From Alcanivorax sp. (GTDB lineage Bacteria > Pseudomonadota > Gammaproteobacteria > Pseudomonadales > Alcanivoracaceae), in the NCBI RefSeq assembly GCF_002726155.1, contig NZ_PBSH01000039.1, forward strand, positions 1-64,000: a stretch of DNA of 64,000 nucleotides. Reading direction: 5' to 3'. The position numbers and the translations under genes were made by a program. Shown here in pieces: positions 9,462-18,157 of the stretch (positions are counted from its first letter, which is position 1; each line of letters starts with the position of its first letter). Below the pieces are notes generated by a model. It saw only the letters and a list, made by a program, of their open reading frames with translations, ran no database searches and was not told the DNA's origin.

Positions 9462-10661
9462 TCAATCTTTATACCGTATCGCGATCAATTCGATCAGCTG
9501 CTTGGCGATCTGGGCCTTGGAGGCCAGTGGCAGCACCTTGTGGCCGCTGGGCCAGATCACCGTGAGTGCGTTGTTGTCGCTGTTGAATCCCACGTTGGTG
9601 CCGGAGACGTCGTTGGTGGCGATCATGTCGAGCTTTTTGTTCACCAGCTTGCCCTGGGCGTAGGCCATTACGTCCTGGGTCTCTGCTGCAAAACCGACGG
9701 TAAAGGGGCGTTTGGCGTGTTCGGCCACGGATGCCACGATGTCCGGGTTTTTCACCAGTGTCAGGTGAATTTCCTCGGTGGATTTCTTGATCTTGTGGTC
9801 AGCGGTCACGGTGGGGCGGTAATCCGCCACGGCGGCGGTGGCGATAAACACATCGCAGCCGTTTTCCACCACGTCCATGCAAGTCTCGTACATGTCCACG
9901 GCGCGCACCACATCCACGCGCTCTACCCGTGACGGGGTGGGCAGATTCACCGGCCCGGCGATCAGGGTGACTTTGGCTCCTGCTTCGGCGGCGGCTTCGG
10001 CCAGCGCAAAACCCATTTTCCCGGAGCTTTTGTTGGTGATGTAGCGCACCGGGTCGATGGATTCGCGGGTGGGGCCGGCGGTGATCACCACATGCTTGCC
10101 GGTGAGCAGCTGGTAGTCGAACACTTCCGCGGCCTGCTGGATGATTTCCAGCGGTTCGATCATGCGTCCGGCGCCCACTTCGCCGCAGGCCTGGCTGCCG
10201 CTGCCCGGGCCGAACACGGTGATGCCTTTTTCCTGCAGGATCAGCTGGTTCTTCTGGGTGCTGAGATCTGCCCACATCTGCTGGTTCATGGCCGGGGCAA
10301 TGGCGATCGGTGCGCCGGTGGCCAGGCACAGGGTGGTCAACAGGTCGTTGCCGTGGCCGTGGGCCAAACGAGCCATGAAATTGGCGGACGCTGGCGCAAT
10401 CAACACCAGGTCTGCCCAACGGGCCAACTCGATATGGCCCATGGCCGCTTCGGCGGTGGGGTCCAGCAGGGTGGTGTGCACCGGGTGGCCGGAGAGGGCC
10501 TGCATGGTCAGCGGAGTGATGAATTCACAGGCGCCCTGGGTCATGACGACTCGCACTTGTGCGCCCACATCCTGCAGCCGGCGCACCAGATCGGCGGCTT
10601 TATAGGCGGCAATACCGCCGGTGACGCCCAGCAGGACCCGTTTGTTCATCAGACGTTGCAT
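9462..10661 (-). CDS. coaBC: Bifunctional phosphopantothenoylcysteine decarboxylase / phosphopantothenate-cysteine ligase
   Basis: Two consecutive steps of coenzyme A synthesis in one 399-residue protein. The N-terminal flavoprotein CoaC part (about 1-185) has VLLGVTGGIAAYKAADLVRR, the ASANFMARLAHG loop and PAMNQQMW. The CoaB part (about 190-399) starts at ITAGPTRESIDPVRYITN, with SSGKMGFALAEAA and KIKKS. ATG at 10661 follows AAGGG; a further ATG lies 12 bases downstream. It is divergent from radC, separated by a gene-carrying repeat element whose left arm may contribute to its promoter. Confidence 0.95.
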   Translation of the reverse strand: MQRLMNKRVLLGVTGGIAAYKAADLVRRLQDVGAQVRVVMTQGACEFITPLTMQALSGHPVHTTLLDPTAEAAMGHIELARWADLVLIAPASANFMARLAHGHGNDLLTTLCLATGAPIAIAPAMNQQMWADLSTQKNQLILQEKGITVFGPGSGSQACGEVGAGRMIEPLEIIQQAAEVFDYQLLTGKHVVITAGPTRESIDPVRYITNKSSGKMGFALAEAAAEAGAKVTLIAGPVNLPTPSRVERVDVVRAVDMYETCMDVVENGCDVFIATAAVADYRPTVTADHKIKKSTEEIHLTLVKNPDIVASVAEHAKRPFTVGFAAETQDVMAYAQGKLVNKKLDMIATNDVSGTNVGFNSDNNALTVIWPSGHKVLPLASKAQIAKQLIELIAIRYKD

Positions 10662-10757
10662 GCAAAAACCCTTGTTTGGATGACGGCAGGCATGGCGAAT
10701 CTCCACTGCCGCTGCAGCTGCAAGGCTGCTATCAAGTCAGGCTGCATAGAGTAGCAC

Positions 10758-10787
10758 TGTATAAGAGACGCGGCACGCAGGACGCAA
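10758..10787 (-). promoter_or_regulatory. Possible coaBC promoter overlapping a repeat arm
   Basis: On the minus strand TTGCGT (plus 10782-10787) and TATACA (plus 10758-10763) are 18 bases apart, about 100 bases upstream of the coaBC start. The -35 box lies inside the heptamer array. This is a consensus match only. Confidence 0.4.
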
Positions 10788-11228
10788 CAGGCTGCACGCA
10801 AAACAAAATGTGGCATCGGAGGTGGTGAGTTTTGAGTCGGCGATATAAGGAATTGCGAGTGTGGCAGGCGGCGATGGAGCTGGCTGTGGCTACGTATGGA
10901 TTGTCGCGCAGGTTTCCTCAAGGGGAGGTGTTCGGATTGGCGTCGCAGATGCAGCGAGCCGGCCTGAGTGTGCCGTCCAATATTGCGGAAGGCTATGGCC
11001 GGGGTGGTGATGTGGAGTTCAGGCGTTTCCTGCGTATTGCGAGAGGGTCGCTCTTTGAGCTGGAGACTCAGCTTATGGTGGCGGAGCGTCTCGGGTATGG
11101 CGGGAAAGAGGACCTGAAACCCATGATCGAAAAAGTGTTTGCCCTTCTGTCGGGCATGTTGAGAAAGCTGGAGGCAAGGTGATGAGTGATTTTTCCGTGT
11201 TGCGTGTGTGCATGATGCGTGGAGCGTG
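10767..11228. mobile_element. Gene-carrying heptamer-repeat element (family C) with four-helix-bundle gene
   Basis: Left arm 10767-10799: five units with CACGC or GACGC/CAGGC at 10767, 10774, 10781, 10788 and 10795, exactly seven bases apart. Right arm 11202-11228: GCGTG or GCATG at 11202, 11210, 11217 and 11224. The arms are inverted copies of the same word and enclose a single small gene. The left arm is followed by AAAACAAA, like the ACAAA that follows arms of families B and D. The right arm ends four bases before the radC GTG start. No flanking target duplication was recognised. Confidence 0.6.
10832..11182 (+). CDS. Four-helix-bundle protein, 23S rRNA intervening-sequence protein family
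   Basis: The 116-residue protein starts at TTG after GGAGG at 10818-10822. The signature is typical of the TIGR02436 family: KELRVWQAAMELAV, FPQGEVFGLASQMQRAG, SVPSNIAEGYGR, and GSLFELETQLMVAERLG. The fold is four antiparallel helices forming a pentameric barrel in solved relatives. Relatives are encoded in intervening sequences of spirochaete 23S rRNA, as free-standing genes, and as the Avd accessory protein of diversity-generating retroelements, which binds nucleic acid and the reverse transcriptase. No reverse transcriptase is in this window. The gene lies exactly between inverted heptamer arrays, so it is probably cargo or a functional protein of that element. Confidence 0.85.
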   Translation: MSRRYKELRVWQAAMELAVATYGLSRRFPQGEVFGLASQMQRAGLSVPSNIAEGYGRGGDVEFRRFLRIARGSLFELETQLMVAERLGYGGKEDLKPMIEKVFALLSGMLRKLEAR

Positions 11229-11231
11229 CTT

Positions 11232-11906
11232 GTGGCCATAACAGACTGGCCGACGGAGGAGCGGCCGCGGGAGAAGTTGTTGGCACGGGGTGCCGAGGCG
11301 CTCAGTGATGCGGAGTTGTTGGCGATTTTTCTGCGTACCGGGCAGCAGGGCCTGACGGCGGTGGATCTGGCCCGTCGGCAGTTGGCGGGCAGCGGGGGCT
11401 TGCGGGCCATGCTGGACTTGAGTCCGGAGCGTATGGCGCATCTGCCCGGTATGGGGACGGCCCGGCGGGCGTTGTTGCTGGCGGCACTGGAGCTGGGGCG
11501 GCGGTATCTGGCCGAACCTCTGGAGCGAGGGCAGCCTCTGGATAACCCGGACAAGGCCGGACAGCTGCTCATGGCTCAGTTGCGCGGGTTGCCGTTCGAG
11601 GTATTTGCCTGCCTGTTTCTGGACAACAAGCACCGTCTGATTGCCTTTGAAAAGCTGTTTCAAGGCACCATTGATGCGGCGGCGGTTTATCCGCGGGAAG
11701 TGGTTCGTAGAGCCATGGAGCATAACGCTGCTGCGGTGATCCTGGCTCACAACCACCCATCGGGTGTGGCTGAGCCCAGCCAGTCGGATCATGCGATTAC
11801 GCGTCGGCTGGTGGAGGCATTGGGCCTGGTGGAGGTGCGGGTGCTGGATCATCTGGTGATTGGCGATGGCGGCTGGGTGTCGCTGGCGTCTCGTGGGGCG
11901 TTGTGA
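11232..11906 (+). CDS. radC: RadC family protein (JAB/MPN domain)
   Basis: The 224-residue protein has helix-hairpin-helix N-terminal motifs ([31 protein letters not shown]) and a C-terminal JAB metalloprotease-like domain with the metal motif [14 protein letters not shown] at about 172-185 preceded by E at about 137. The name reflects an old DNA-repair link that is not supported; the biochemical role is unknown. GTG at 11232 (VAITDWP) is chosen since family members start there; an earlier in-frame ATG at 11208 would translate the repeat arm. Confidence 0.9.
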   Translation: MAITDWPTEERPREKLLARGAEALSDAELLAIFLRTGQQGLTAVDLARRQLAGSGGLRAMLDLSPERMAHLPGMGTARRALLLAALELGRRYLAEPLERGQPLDNPDKAGQLLMAQLRGLPFEVFACLFLDNKHRLIAFEKLFQGTIDAAAVYPREVVRRAMEHNAAAVILAHNHPSGVAEPSQSDHAITRRLVEALGLVEVRVLDHLVIGDGGWVSLASRGAL

Positions 11907-11908
11907 AA

Positions 11909-12066
11909 ATGCCTGACGCTTGAGGCTGGATTCCTGACGGAAGAAATGGGGCGTCTGTGGCACGTCAATGGGCCGTTGATGCCGCTATGCCGCGTGTGGC
12001 CCACGTTCCAGCCGTCATGGATGGCCATTTATCGGCGTTTGGGTTTCGGTGTTTGGCGTCCAGCTA
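11909..12066. repeat. Heptamer-repeat element, family D copy 2
   Basis: Left arm 11909-11943 has five 7-base units including ATGCCTG and ACGCTTG and begins two bases after the radC stop. Right arm 12032-12066, on the minus strand, includes ACGCCAA and ACGCCGA. Both arms are followed inward by AAATGG. The element takes up 158 of the 266 bases between radC and rpmB; the rpmB promoter follows it. Confidence 0.65.
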
Positions 12067-12087
12067 TCGTTTAAATCAAGATTTCGC

Positions 12088-12116
12088 TTGAAACTTGAGC
12101 GGTGGATTGGTATAAA
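12088..12116 (+). promoter_or_regulatory. Promoter of rpmB-rpmG
   Basis: TTGAAA at 12088-12093 and TATAAA at 12111-12116 are separated by exactly 17 bases, a near-consensus sigma-70 promoter 57 bases upstream of the rpmB ATG. A GC-rich stretch follows the -10, as in stringently controlled ribosomal protein promoters. Confidence 0.8.
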
Positions 12117-12172
12117 ACGCGCCTTTTCCGGGGCTCTACCGTCCCCCGCAAGAAGTTTTACGGAGCAAGACA

Positions 12173-12409
12173 ATGTCCAAAGTTTGCCAGGTGACCGGTA
12201 AGCGCCCTGTAACGGGCAATCGCGTTTCCCACTCGAACATCAAGACCAAGCGTCGTTTCGAGCCGAACCTGCACCACCACCGTTTCTGGGTTGAGTCCGA
12301 GAAGCGTTTCGTGCGTCTGCGGGTGAGCTCTAAAGGTATGCGCATCATCGACAAGAAAGGTATCGACTCTGTATTGTCCGATATCCGTTCTCGCGGCGAT
12401 CGCGTTTAA
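12173..12409 (+). CDS. rpmB: 50S ribosomal protein L28
   Basis: The 78-residue protein [20 protein letters not shown] is L28 of the large subunit. It lacks the two CxxC zinc pairs of the C+ form, keeping only one cysteine near the start. GGAG precedes the ATG by seven bases. rpmG follows after 22 bases, the conserved rpmB-rpmG operon. Confidence 0.97.
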   Translation: MSKVCQVTGKRPVTGNRVSHSNIKTKRRFEPNLHHHRFWVESEKRFVRLRVSSKGMRIIDKKGIDSVLSDIRSRGDRV

Positions 12410-12431
12410 GGCTAACAGAAGGAGTTAACCC

Positions 12432-12599
12432 ATGGCCGGTCCTATTCGTGAAAAAATCCGCCTGGTGTCCTCTGCTGGCACTGGTCATTTTTACACCACC
12501 ACCAAGAACAAGCGTCTTCATCCTGAAAAGATGGAAACCAAGAAGTATGATCCGGTCGTGCGTAAGCATGTGGCCTACAAGGAAGCGAAGATCAAGTAA
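12432..12599 (+). CDS. rpmG: 50S ribosomal protein L33
   Basis: ATG at 12432 after AGAAGGAG opens a 55-codon gene translating to [20 protein letters not shown] and onward to [18 protein letters not shown]. This is L33 of the large ribosomal subunit in its cysteine-free (non-zinc) form. A strong intrinsic terminator follows 35 bases after the stop. Confidence 0.96.
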   Translation: MAGPIREKIRLVSSAGTGHFYTTTKNKRLHPEKMETKKYDPVVRKHVAYKEAKIK

Positions 12600-12633
12600 T
12601 GATCTTCTAGCTTGCCTGCCTGGCAGCGGACAT

Positions 12634-12663
12634 AAAAAAACCCGGGATCTCCCGGGTTTTTTT
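12634..12663 (+). terminator. Intrinsic terminator of rpmB-rpmG
   Basis: ACCCGGGA and TCCCGGGT form a perfect stem with a two-base centre, flanked by A7 and T7, so it can act in both directions. Confidence 0.92.
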
Positions 12664-12953
12664 ATGTCTGGAGAAAAGTGCGCGCAAGAGAGGCTGATTT
12701 GCATATCAAATCTGCGCTTGGAAAGTCCGTCTATCGTCTTTCCTGCTCCGAACAGAGGTTTGACCTGCGTCACAAAACGGTGCTGGTGCTAGCTTTACAG
12801 GACCGGGAGGTTTTGCAACAAAAGGCTACATGCCCAGCGTTGTGAAGGACATCACAGTTGCATAGGATTGAACCGTAAGTTCATATTTGCGCATATGTGA
12901 TGGTTTTGGGATAAGTTTGGTAACCCGCACAAAGAGCGTGCACGGAGAGCACT
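12664..12953. other. Intergenic region upstream of the Tad locus
   Basis: These 290 bases contain no convincing gene. They must hold the promoter of the flp-tad operon. I see AT-richer sequence from about 12850 on and a GGAGAG ribosome site just before flp, but no consensus promoter I would stand by. Confidence 0.5.
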
Positions 12954-13187
12954 ATGAGTACTTTGACTATGATTTCTCAATTTATCTTTACCCGTCTTTA
13001 CAGCCAGTTGCCAGGTCGCGCGCGTAAGCAGCGTGGTGCCAGTGCGCTGGAGTACATTGTTCTGGCCGCTGCGCTGATCATTATCATTGGCGTGTTGGCG
13101 ACGAATGGTACTGTTAGAACGGCACTAGAGACTGCGTTTACTGACTTGTTTACTGAGGCGTCTGACACGACTCCTCCGGCTGGTTAG
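12954..13187 (+). CDS. flp: Flp-type pilin prepilin
   Basis: The 77-residue protein is the likely major subunit of the Tad pilus. The leader ends RKQRG and is followed by ASALEYIVLAAALIIIIGVL, with the G/A cleavage site, the glutamate at +5 and the adjacent tyrosine typical of Flp pilins, and then a short soluble tail. The leader of about 27 residues is rather long. First gene of the Tad locus. Confidence 0.88.
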   Translation: MSTLTMISQFIFTRLYSQLPGRARKQRGASALEYIVLAAALIIIIGVLATNGTVRTALETAFTDLFTEASDTTPPAG

Positions 13188-13197
13188 GATCGTTTAT

Positions 13198-13650
13198 ATG
13201 CGAAAGCGACAAAAAATCGTTGGGGCTGTAGCGCTGGAGTTTCTGATGCTGTTCCCCTTCGTTGTCGCCATGTTATACGGCGCGGCGGTATACGGCCTGA
13301 CATTCTTTGCCCAGTACCGGATGCAGGATGCGGTGGACAATGCGGTATCCACCGCGTTGTACATTGACCGGTCTGCGTTACAGGGGGCGGCGTTGGCTAC
13401 TTCAGTGACGCAGCGTGCCAATACGGCACTGACCGGGTTGGTGGCAGAGTTGCCACCCAGTCTGCGCGATCTGAATGCTGACGGTGCCTGCAACATGGAA
13501 ACAGTGGGGGGGATAGAAATGCTCCACTGTCGCCTGGTTTACCCGAATTATCAGACTAATCCGGTGGTGCCGGCGCTGAGCTTCGGTATGTTGGGGGAGT
13601 TTCCTCCCTTGCCGGACCGGCTGGATGCGGAGGCGCGGGCCGCATTCTGA
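13198..13650 (+). CDS. TadE-like minor pilin / assembly protein
   Basis: The 150-residue protein starts MRKRQKIVGAVALEFLMLFP. The sequence GAVALEF resembles a pseudopilin cleavage site with glutamate at +5, followed by a hydrophobic helix to about residue 35 and a soluble domain with two cysteines (CNMETVGGIEMLHC). This is the architecture of TadE/TadF pseudopilins. It starts 10 bases after flp. Confidence 0.75.
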   Translation: MRKRQKIVGAVALEFLMLFPFVVAMLYGAAVYGLTFFAQYRMQDAVDNAVSTALYIDRSALQGAALATSVTQRANTALTGLVAELPPSLRDLNADGACNMETVGGIEMLHCRLVYPNYQTNPVVPALSFGMLGEFPPLPDRLDAEARAAF

Positions 13651-13704
13651 TTCTGCGTGCCCGCCACAAGAACCAGAAACAGACAGGGATGTTCCGGAGA
13701 GAAC

Positions 13705-14562
13705 ATGGGATCAAGACTGCTGTACATGTTGCCGGCGCTGGCAGTGGCGCTGGTGGCGTTGATCTTGGCATTGGTGGGATTAAGTCGCGATCCGACACCA
13801 GCGTTGGTGGTGAAGAATGAGGGGGCGGATACAACGTCGTCCACTCAGGAAGCGCCGAGCTATCGCTATTGGGTGGTGACACAAAGCCTGAATGTCGGGG
13901 ATACACTTGATGAAGAGTCCTTGGCGGTGGTGTCATCCCCTGCGCCAATTGCCAATGTGCTGACCGCCGATGAAACGGTGGTGGGCAAGGAGCTTCGCCA
14001 GTTTGCCCGTCCGGGTGAGCTGCTTTCCCGTAATCATCTTGAACCAGGCGGCACGCTTCCCGGTGCCTTGCCCACGGGGTTCCGTGCGGTGGGGGTTGCC
14101 GTGGATGACGTGGTCATGGCAGGTGGCTTGTTACAGCCCGGCGACCTGGTGGATGTGGTGGTGGCGTTTCGCAAGGTCGAGCGGGATAACCCGGCGGCGC
14201 TGGTGCTGCTGCGCAATATTCAGGTGCTGGCGGTAAAAGGCGCCATGGCTGCAGCCACCAGTGACCAGGACCGTGAGGCCCAGCGCCGAAACAACACCGT
14301 GGTGCTGGCTGTGCCTAAAGATAAAGTGCCGCCGCTGTTGTTGGCCGCAGAAGAGGGCTCGGTGCGTCTGGCGGTGGTCGCCAGTGATGACAAGGACGGC
14401 GATAAAGAGGCGGTGGCCAGCGCCCGGGATAGCAAGAGCAAACCGGTTTATTACAAGGATCTGTTCCCGACCACTCGCGCCCCTGCGCCGCAGGCCAAGT
14501 CGCCGGGACAGCGAGTCGAAGTCTATGAAGGATCGGACTCAAGGAGCACTTATGTGCGTTAA
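13705..14562 (+). CDS. cpaB: Flp pilus assembly protein CpaB/RcpC
   Basis: The 285-residue protein has a single N-terminal membrane anchor (LLYMLPALAVALVALILALV), a SAF-type domain at about 55-120 (VTQSLNVGDTLDEESL) and a CpaB/RcpC domain up to about 240. It is a periplasmic component that contacts the outer-membrane secretin. The ATG at 13705 follows GGAGAG; an upstream GTG at 13657 has no such site. The end overlaps the rcpA start by 11 bases. Confidence 0.85.
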   Translation: MGSRLLYMLPALAVALVALILALVGLSRDPTPALVVKNEGADTTSSTQEAPSYRYWVVTQSLNVGDTLDEESLAVVSSPAPIANVLTADETVVGKELRQFARPGELLSRNHLEPGGTLPGALPTGFRAVGVAVDDVVMAGGLLQPGDLVDVVVAFRKVERDNPAALVLLRNIQVLAVKGAMAAATSDQDREAQRRNNTVVLAVPKDKVPPLLLAAEEGSVRLAVVASDDKDGDKEAVASARDSKSKPVYYKDLFPTTRAPAPQAKSPGQRVEVYEGSDSRSTYVR

Positions 14563-15724
14563 GGGTGGGATGAAAGGGGCCGTTTGGGCCGCAATGGCAA
14601 CGTTACTGTGGTTGATGACCACTGTGGCGCAGGCACAGGATCTGACCGATTCCATGCGGCTGGCGCCGGGGGACCAGAAAGTGCTTACGTTCCCGTCGGC
14701 GGTGTCCAAGGTGGCGACCTCGGACCCGGGGGTGGCGGCACTGACCGTCACCGGCAGTGCGGAATTGTTGCTGACCGCGAAAGCGGAAGGGTCAGCCGTG
14801 CTGTCGGTCTGGTTGCGCGACAGCAGCAAGCCGCTGCGCAGCACGGTGGTGGTGGCGACAACCCTGGGGGATGCCTTGCCGTTCGGGACCCAGGTGCAAA
14901 CGGATATTCGTGTGTTGGAAGTCAGCCGTTCCGAGCTGAATCAACTGGGCATGAGTTACAGCAACACCTTTAATGGTGGCCAGTCTGCGGTCGGTATTGC
15001 GTCGCCAGGCTCCGGCTTTCAGGTGCCAGGGGCAGTACCGACCCCGCTGGGCACTGAAGGCTTCAACTTGTTTGGTTTTGGGCCCAACTCGGTGTTGGCT
15101 ATCAATGCGCTGGAAGCCGGGGGGTTTGCCTATACATTGGCGGAGCCGTCATTGACCAGCCTGTCCGGGCAAAGCGCAAGTTTCCTGTCTGGTGGCGAAT
15201 TTCCGGTGCCCACCCGCAGTACCACCGATGGCGTGCAGATCGAATTCAAGGAATTCGGGATCGGCCTGAGCCTGACGCCCACCGTTATCGACAAGAATCA
15301 GATTATTCTCAAGGTGGCCCCCGAAGTGTCTGAACTGGATTTTTCCGCCGGGGTGGAAACCGGGGGAGTGGCGGTACCGGGTCTGCGGGTGCGGCGAGCA
15401 GAAACCACTGTGTCCCTGGCGCCGGGGGAAACTTTCATCATCAGTGGCTTGGTAAGTCGTAACACCATTAACAGCAGTTCCCGTTTACCGGGTATCGGTA
15501 ACATTCCGTTGCTCGGCGCCTTCTTCCGTTCCTCACGGATCGAGAAGGACGACAAGGAATTGGTGATGGTGGTGACACCGCATCTGGTCACGCCGCAGGA
15601 AGCCACCAGTCCGCCGGTGACCTTGCCGGGCGCAGGCTATCACTCCAGCAGCATGGGCTGGCTGGATATGGCCACCGAAAGCCGTCGCGGCTCCCAACCC
15701 ATCCGTCATGGACTGAGCTGGTGA
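14552..15724 (+). CDS. rcpA: Tad secretin RcpA/CpaC
   Basis: The 390-residue outer-membrane secretin forms the channel for the Flp pilus. It has a signal peptide ending AQA at about 28, an N-terminal pilus-assembly domain (LTVTGSAELLLTAKAEGSA), and the secretin domain from about 190 (SLSGQSASFLSGGEFPVP; FKEFGIGLSLTPTV; ETFIISGLVS; LPGIGNIPLLGAFFRS). ATG at 14552 follows AAGGAG and overlaps cpaB. Confidence 0.9.
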   Translation: MCVKGGMKGAVWAAMATLLWLMTTVAQAQDLTDSMRLAPGDQKVLTFPSAVSKVATSDPGVAALTVTGSAELLLTAKAEGSAVLSVWLRDSSKPLRSTVVVATTLGDALPFGTQVQTDIRVLEVSRSELNQLGMSYSNTFNGGQSAVGIASPGSGFQVPGAVPTPLGTEGFNLFGFGPNSVLAINALEAGGFAYTLAEPSLTSLSGQSASFLSGGEFPVPTRSTTDGVQIEFKEFGIGLSLTPTVIDKNQIILKVAPEVSELDFSAGVETGGVAVPGLRVRRAETTVSLAPGETFIISGLVSRNTINSSSRLPGIGNIPLLGAFFRSSRIEKDDKELVMVVTPHLVTPQEATSPPVTLPGAGYHSSSMGWLDMATESRRGSQPIRHGLSW

Positions 15725-15728
15725 TGCT

Positions 15729-16919
15729 ATGAGTGACCACGACATTGTTCTTTCGGTTGTTGATGATGATGGTATTGAGGCCTGGCTGGAGCGGGTCGTC
15801 GACGAACCGTTTCGGCTGGAGCAGGTCAGCCGTTCCGACCTGACCCGGGTGCTGCGTTTGCTGGAGGCGACTACCGCCCATGTGGTGATGGTGGAGATTT
15901 CCGAAGCGGATATGGACCAGTCCCTGGCCATTATTACCGCACTGACCAGTGCCCGGCCCTGGGTAACGGTGATCACCGTTTGTGCCCGGGCCAATCAGGA
16001 ATTGTTGCTGCAGGCCATGCGTGCCGGTGCACGGGATTGTTTTGTTGCGGGTACGGATGCCGGCGATGTCCGGGAGCGCTTACGCCGCCATCAGTTATTG
16101 CGGGTGGGGCATTACGGTGACGAAGTGCGTTCCGGCACCAATAATCTCACCCTGGTGGCCTCGGCGAGTGCCACGGTGGATACCCGATTTTTGACCCAGA
16201 ACGTGGCGTTGGCGCTGAACCGGCTGTTTCCCGGCGAGCGTTGCCTGGCCATTGATACCCAGCCGGGTGAGCGCGGTATTTTCTACCTGGATGTGCATAA
16301 CGAGTACAACCTGGAGAACCTGCTGGCCAGCCCGGAAACCCTGGATGAAACCCTCATCGGCACGGCGCTGGAAGAATACCGGCCCGGGCTGCGGTTACTG
16401 GCTGGCGGCGTGGACAGTGGCAACTTGCAGGGGGATCGCAGCGCAGACCTGTTTATTGCCCTGAATCACCTGATGCAGATGTTCGATCGCATTGTCATCA
16501 ATGTGGGGACGCTGGAAAGCCGTCACTGGGTACGTGCGCTGGGCATTCATGCCCGCCACCTGCTGGTGGCTATGCATCCATTGGTGGATCAGGCCCATGC
16601 GGTGCGCAGCCTGGGCAACGACTGGCGCTCCCATCTGGGCCGCGAGAGCCAGGTGAGCCTGGTGGTGGATGGCGTGGACAGCCATGTGCCGCCGGGTCTG
16701 GACGAACTGGCGGACACCGCCGGCGTACCGTTGCTTGGTGGCTTGCCAATGGACTGGCGGTACCGGCTGTTGGCCATGAATAGCGGGTTGCCGATTCAGG
16801 AGCAGTCGCCCCGGTGCCGTTATAGCCGGACTTTGCAGGCGCTGGTTGGCAAGCTGGAAATGCAGCAGGACGATGTGACCAGTTCCAGCTGGTGGCAACG
16901 TGTGCGCAGTAATGGGTAG
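15729..16919 (+). CDS. tadZ: TadZ/CpaE-like protein with degenerate ATP site
   Basis: The 396-residue protein has a receiver-like N-terminal domain (about 1-130) and a C-terminal MinD/ParA-like domain (about 140-385), the TadZ/CpaE plan that localises the pilus machine at a cell pole. The deviant Walker A motif KGGxGKT expected near residue 140 is replaced by TLVASASATVDTRF, with no lysine, so ATP binding is doubtful. Other ParA landmarks (CLAIDTQPGERGI, FDRIVINVG) remain. It follows rcpA by four bases. Confidence 0.82.
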   Translation: MSDHDIVLSVVDDDGIEAWLERVVDEPFRLEQVSRSDLTRVLRLLEATTAHVVMVEISEADMDQSLAIITALTSARPWVTVITVCARANQELLLQAMRAGARDCFVAGTDAGDVRERLRRHQLLRVGHYGDEVRSGTNNLTLVASASATVDTRFLTQNVALALNRLFPGERCLAIDTQPGERGIFYLDVHNEYNLENLLASPETLDETLIGTALEEYRPGLRLLAGGVDSGNLQGDRSADLFIALNHLMQMFDRIVINVGTLESRHWVRALGIHARHLLVAMHPLVDQAHAVRSLGNDWRSHLGRESQVSLVVDGVDSHVPPGLDELADTAGVPLLGGLPMDWRYRLLAMNSGLPIQEQSPRCRYSRTLQALVGKLEMQQDDVTSSSWWQRVRSNG

Positions 16920-16987
16920 CTGGCCTGCGCAATGAGCGTGGTGCCTGGCCTGAATAGCACTCAAGGCAACGGATAGCAGGAGCAGTT

Positions 16988-18157
16988 GTGGCCGGACGGA
17001 TCGATGCGGAATATCAGCAGCTCAAGGATCGCACCCATCGGTGGGTCGTAGAGCGCCTGGACGAAGAAGGGATCGAGGTCGGCAATGCCGGCAGCGACCA
17101 GCTGTCGGATTTTGTCCGTACCACCGTGGGCCAGTATATCGCCCTGAACCGGGTCCCTCTTTCCACCCAGGATCTCAATCAGCTTGCCCGCGATGCGCTG
17201 GACGAAGTCACCGGCTTTGGCCCGTTGGAACCGTTGCTGGCGGACGAGCGCATCAATGACATCCTGGTGAACGGTCCTGACAGTGTGTTCATTGAAGTGT
17301 CCGGGGTGCTGCAAAAGGCATCGGTGCGTTTTATCGATGACGACCATGTGGTGAGAGTGATTCGCCGCATGCTGGCGCCGCTGGGTCGACGGCTGGATGA
17401 ATCCAGCCCCATGGTGGATGCCCGTCTGCCGGATGGCTCGCGGGTGAACGCCATTATCCCGCCGCTGGCGCTGGATGGCCCCAGCATCAGTATCCGTAAG
17501 TTCACGCGTAACCATCTGAGCGCCCAGGACCTGATCGATTCCGGCTCGCTTACCGAGGCCTGCCTGGACATCATGATCAAGGCGGTGGAGTCGCGCCGCA
17601 ATATTATTGTCAGCGGTGGTACCGGTACCGGTAAAACCACCATGCTGAACCTGATCAGCCAGTACATTCCCCGCCCGGAACGCATTCTCACCATCGAGGA
17701 TTCGGCGGAGCTGGTGCTGAATCATCCCCATGTGGTGCGGCTGGAAACGCGCCCGGCAAACACCGAGGGAAAGGGCCGGATCAGTGCCCGCGAGCTGGTG
17801 ATCAATGCCCTGCGGATGCGCCCGGACCGGGTGATTCTCGGTGAAGTGCGCTCCAATGAAGTGATTGAGTTACTGCAAGCCATGAACACCGGCCATGAAG
17901 GCTCCATGAGTACCATCCACGCCAACAGTTCCCGCGATGCGCTGGTGCGTATTGAGACGTTGCTGGCGGTGAGTGGCTATGACGCAAGCGAAACCGCCAT
18001 TGGGCGACTGATCGGTTCGGCTCTGGATATCATTATCCAGCTGGAGCGCACTTCGGATGGTCGTCGCCGGGTGAGTGAAGTGGTGGCGTTAACACCGACC
18101 AGTGATGATCTTTACCACATGGATTACCTGTACCGGAGTAATGATGAGCGCGGTTGA
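16988..18157 (+). CDS. tadA: Tad secretion ATPase
   Basis: The 389-residue hexameric VirB11-like ATPase powers Flp pilus extension. Visible: N-terminal helical domain with [20 protein letters not shown]; Walker [10 protein letters not shown] at about 209-217; Walker B region [12 protein letters not shown] at about 277-288; and the histidine box [12 protein letters not shown] at about 301-312. The start is GTG at 16988, 68 bases after tadZ. The end overlaps tadB. Confidence 0.94.
   Translation: MAGRIDAEYQQLKDRTHRWVVERLDEEGIEVGNAGSDQLSDFVRTTVGQYIALNRVPLSTQDLNQLARDALDEVTGFGPLEPLLADERINDILVNGPDSVFIEVSGVLQKASVRFIDDDHVVRVIRRMLAPLGRRLDESSPMVDARLPDGSRVNAIIPPLALDGPSISIRKFTRNHLSAQDLIDSGSLTEACLDIMIKAVESRRNIIVSGGTGTGKTTMLNLISQYIPRPERILTIEDSAELVLNHPHVVRLETRPANTEGKGRISARELVINALRMRPDRVILGEVRSNEVIELLQAMNTGHEGSMSTIHANSSRDALVRIETLLAVSGYDASETAIGRLIGSALDIIIQLERTSDGRRRVSEVVALTPTSDDLYHMDYLYRSNDERG

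Noticed and set aside
10767..11228. Diversity-generating retroelement around the Avd-like gene
   Set aside because: No reverse transcriptase and no template/variable repeat pair in the surrounding sequence.
10649..11572. 307-codon minus-strand frame across the four-helix gene and radC
   Set aside because: Runs antisense through two genes and includes a translated heptamer array (repeats such as VLRAACCVLRAA); composition is not protein-like.
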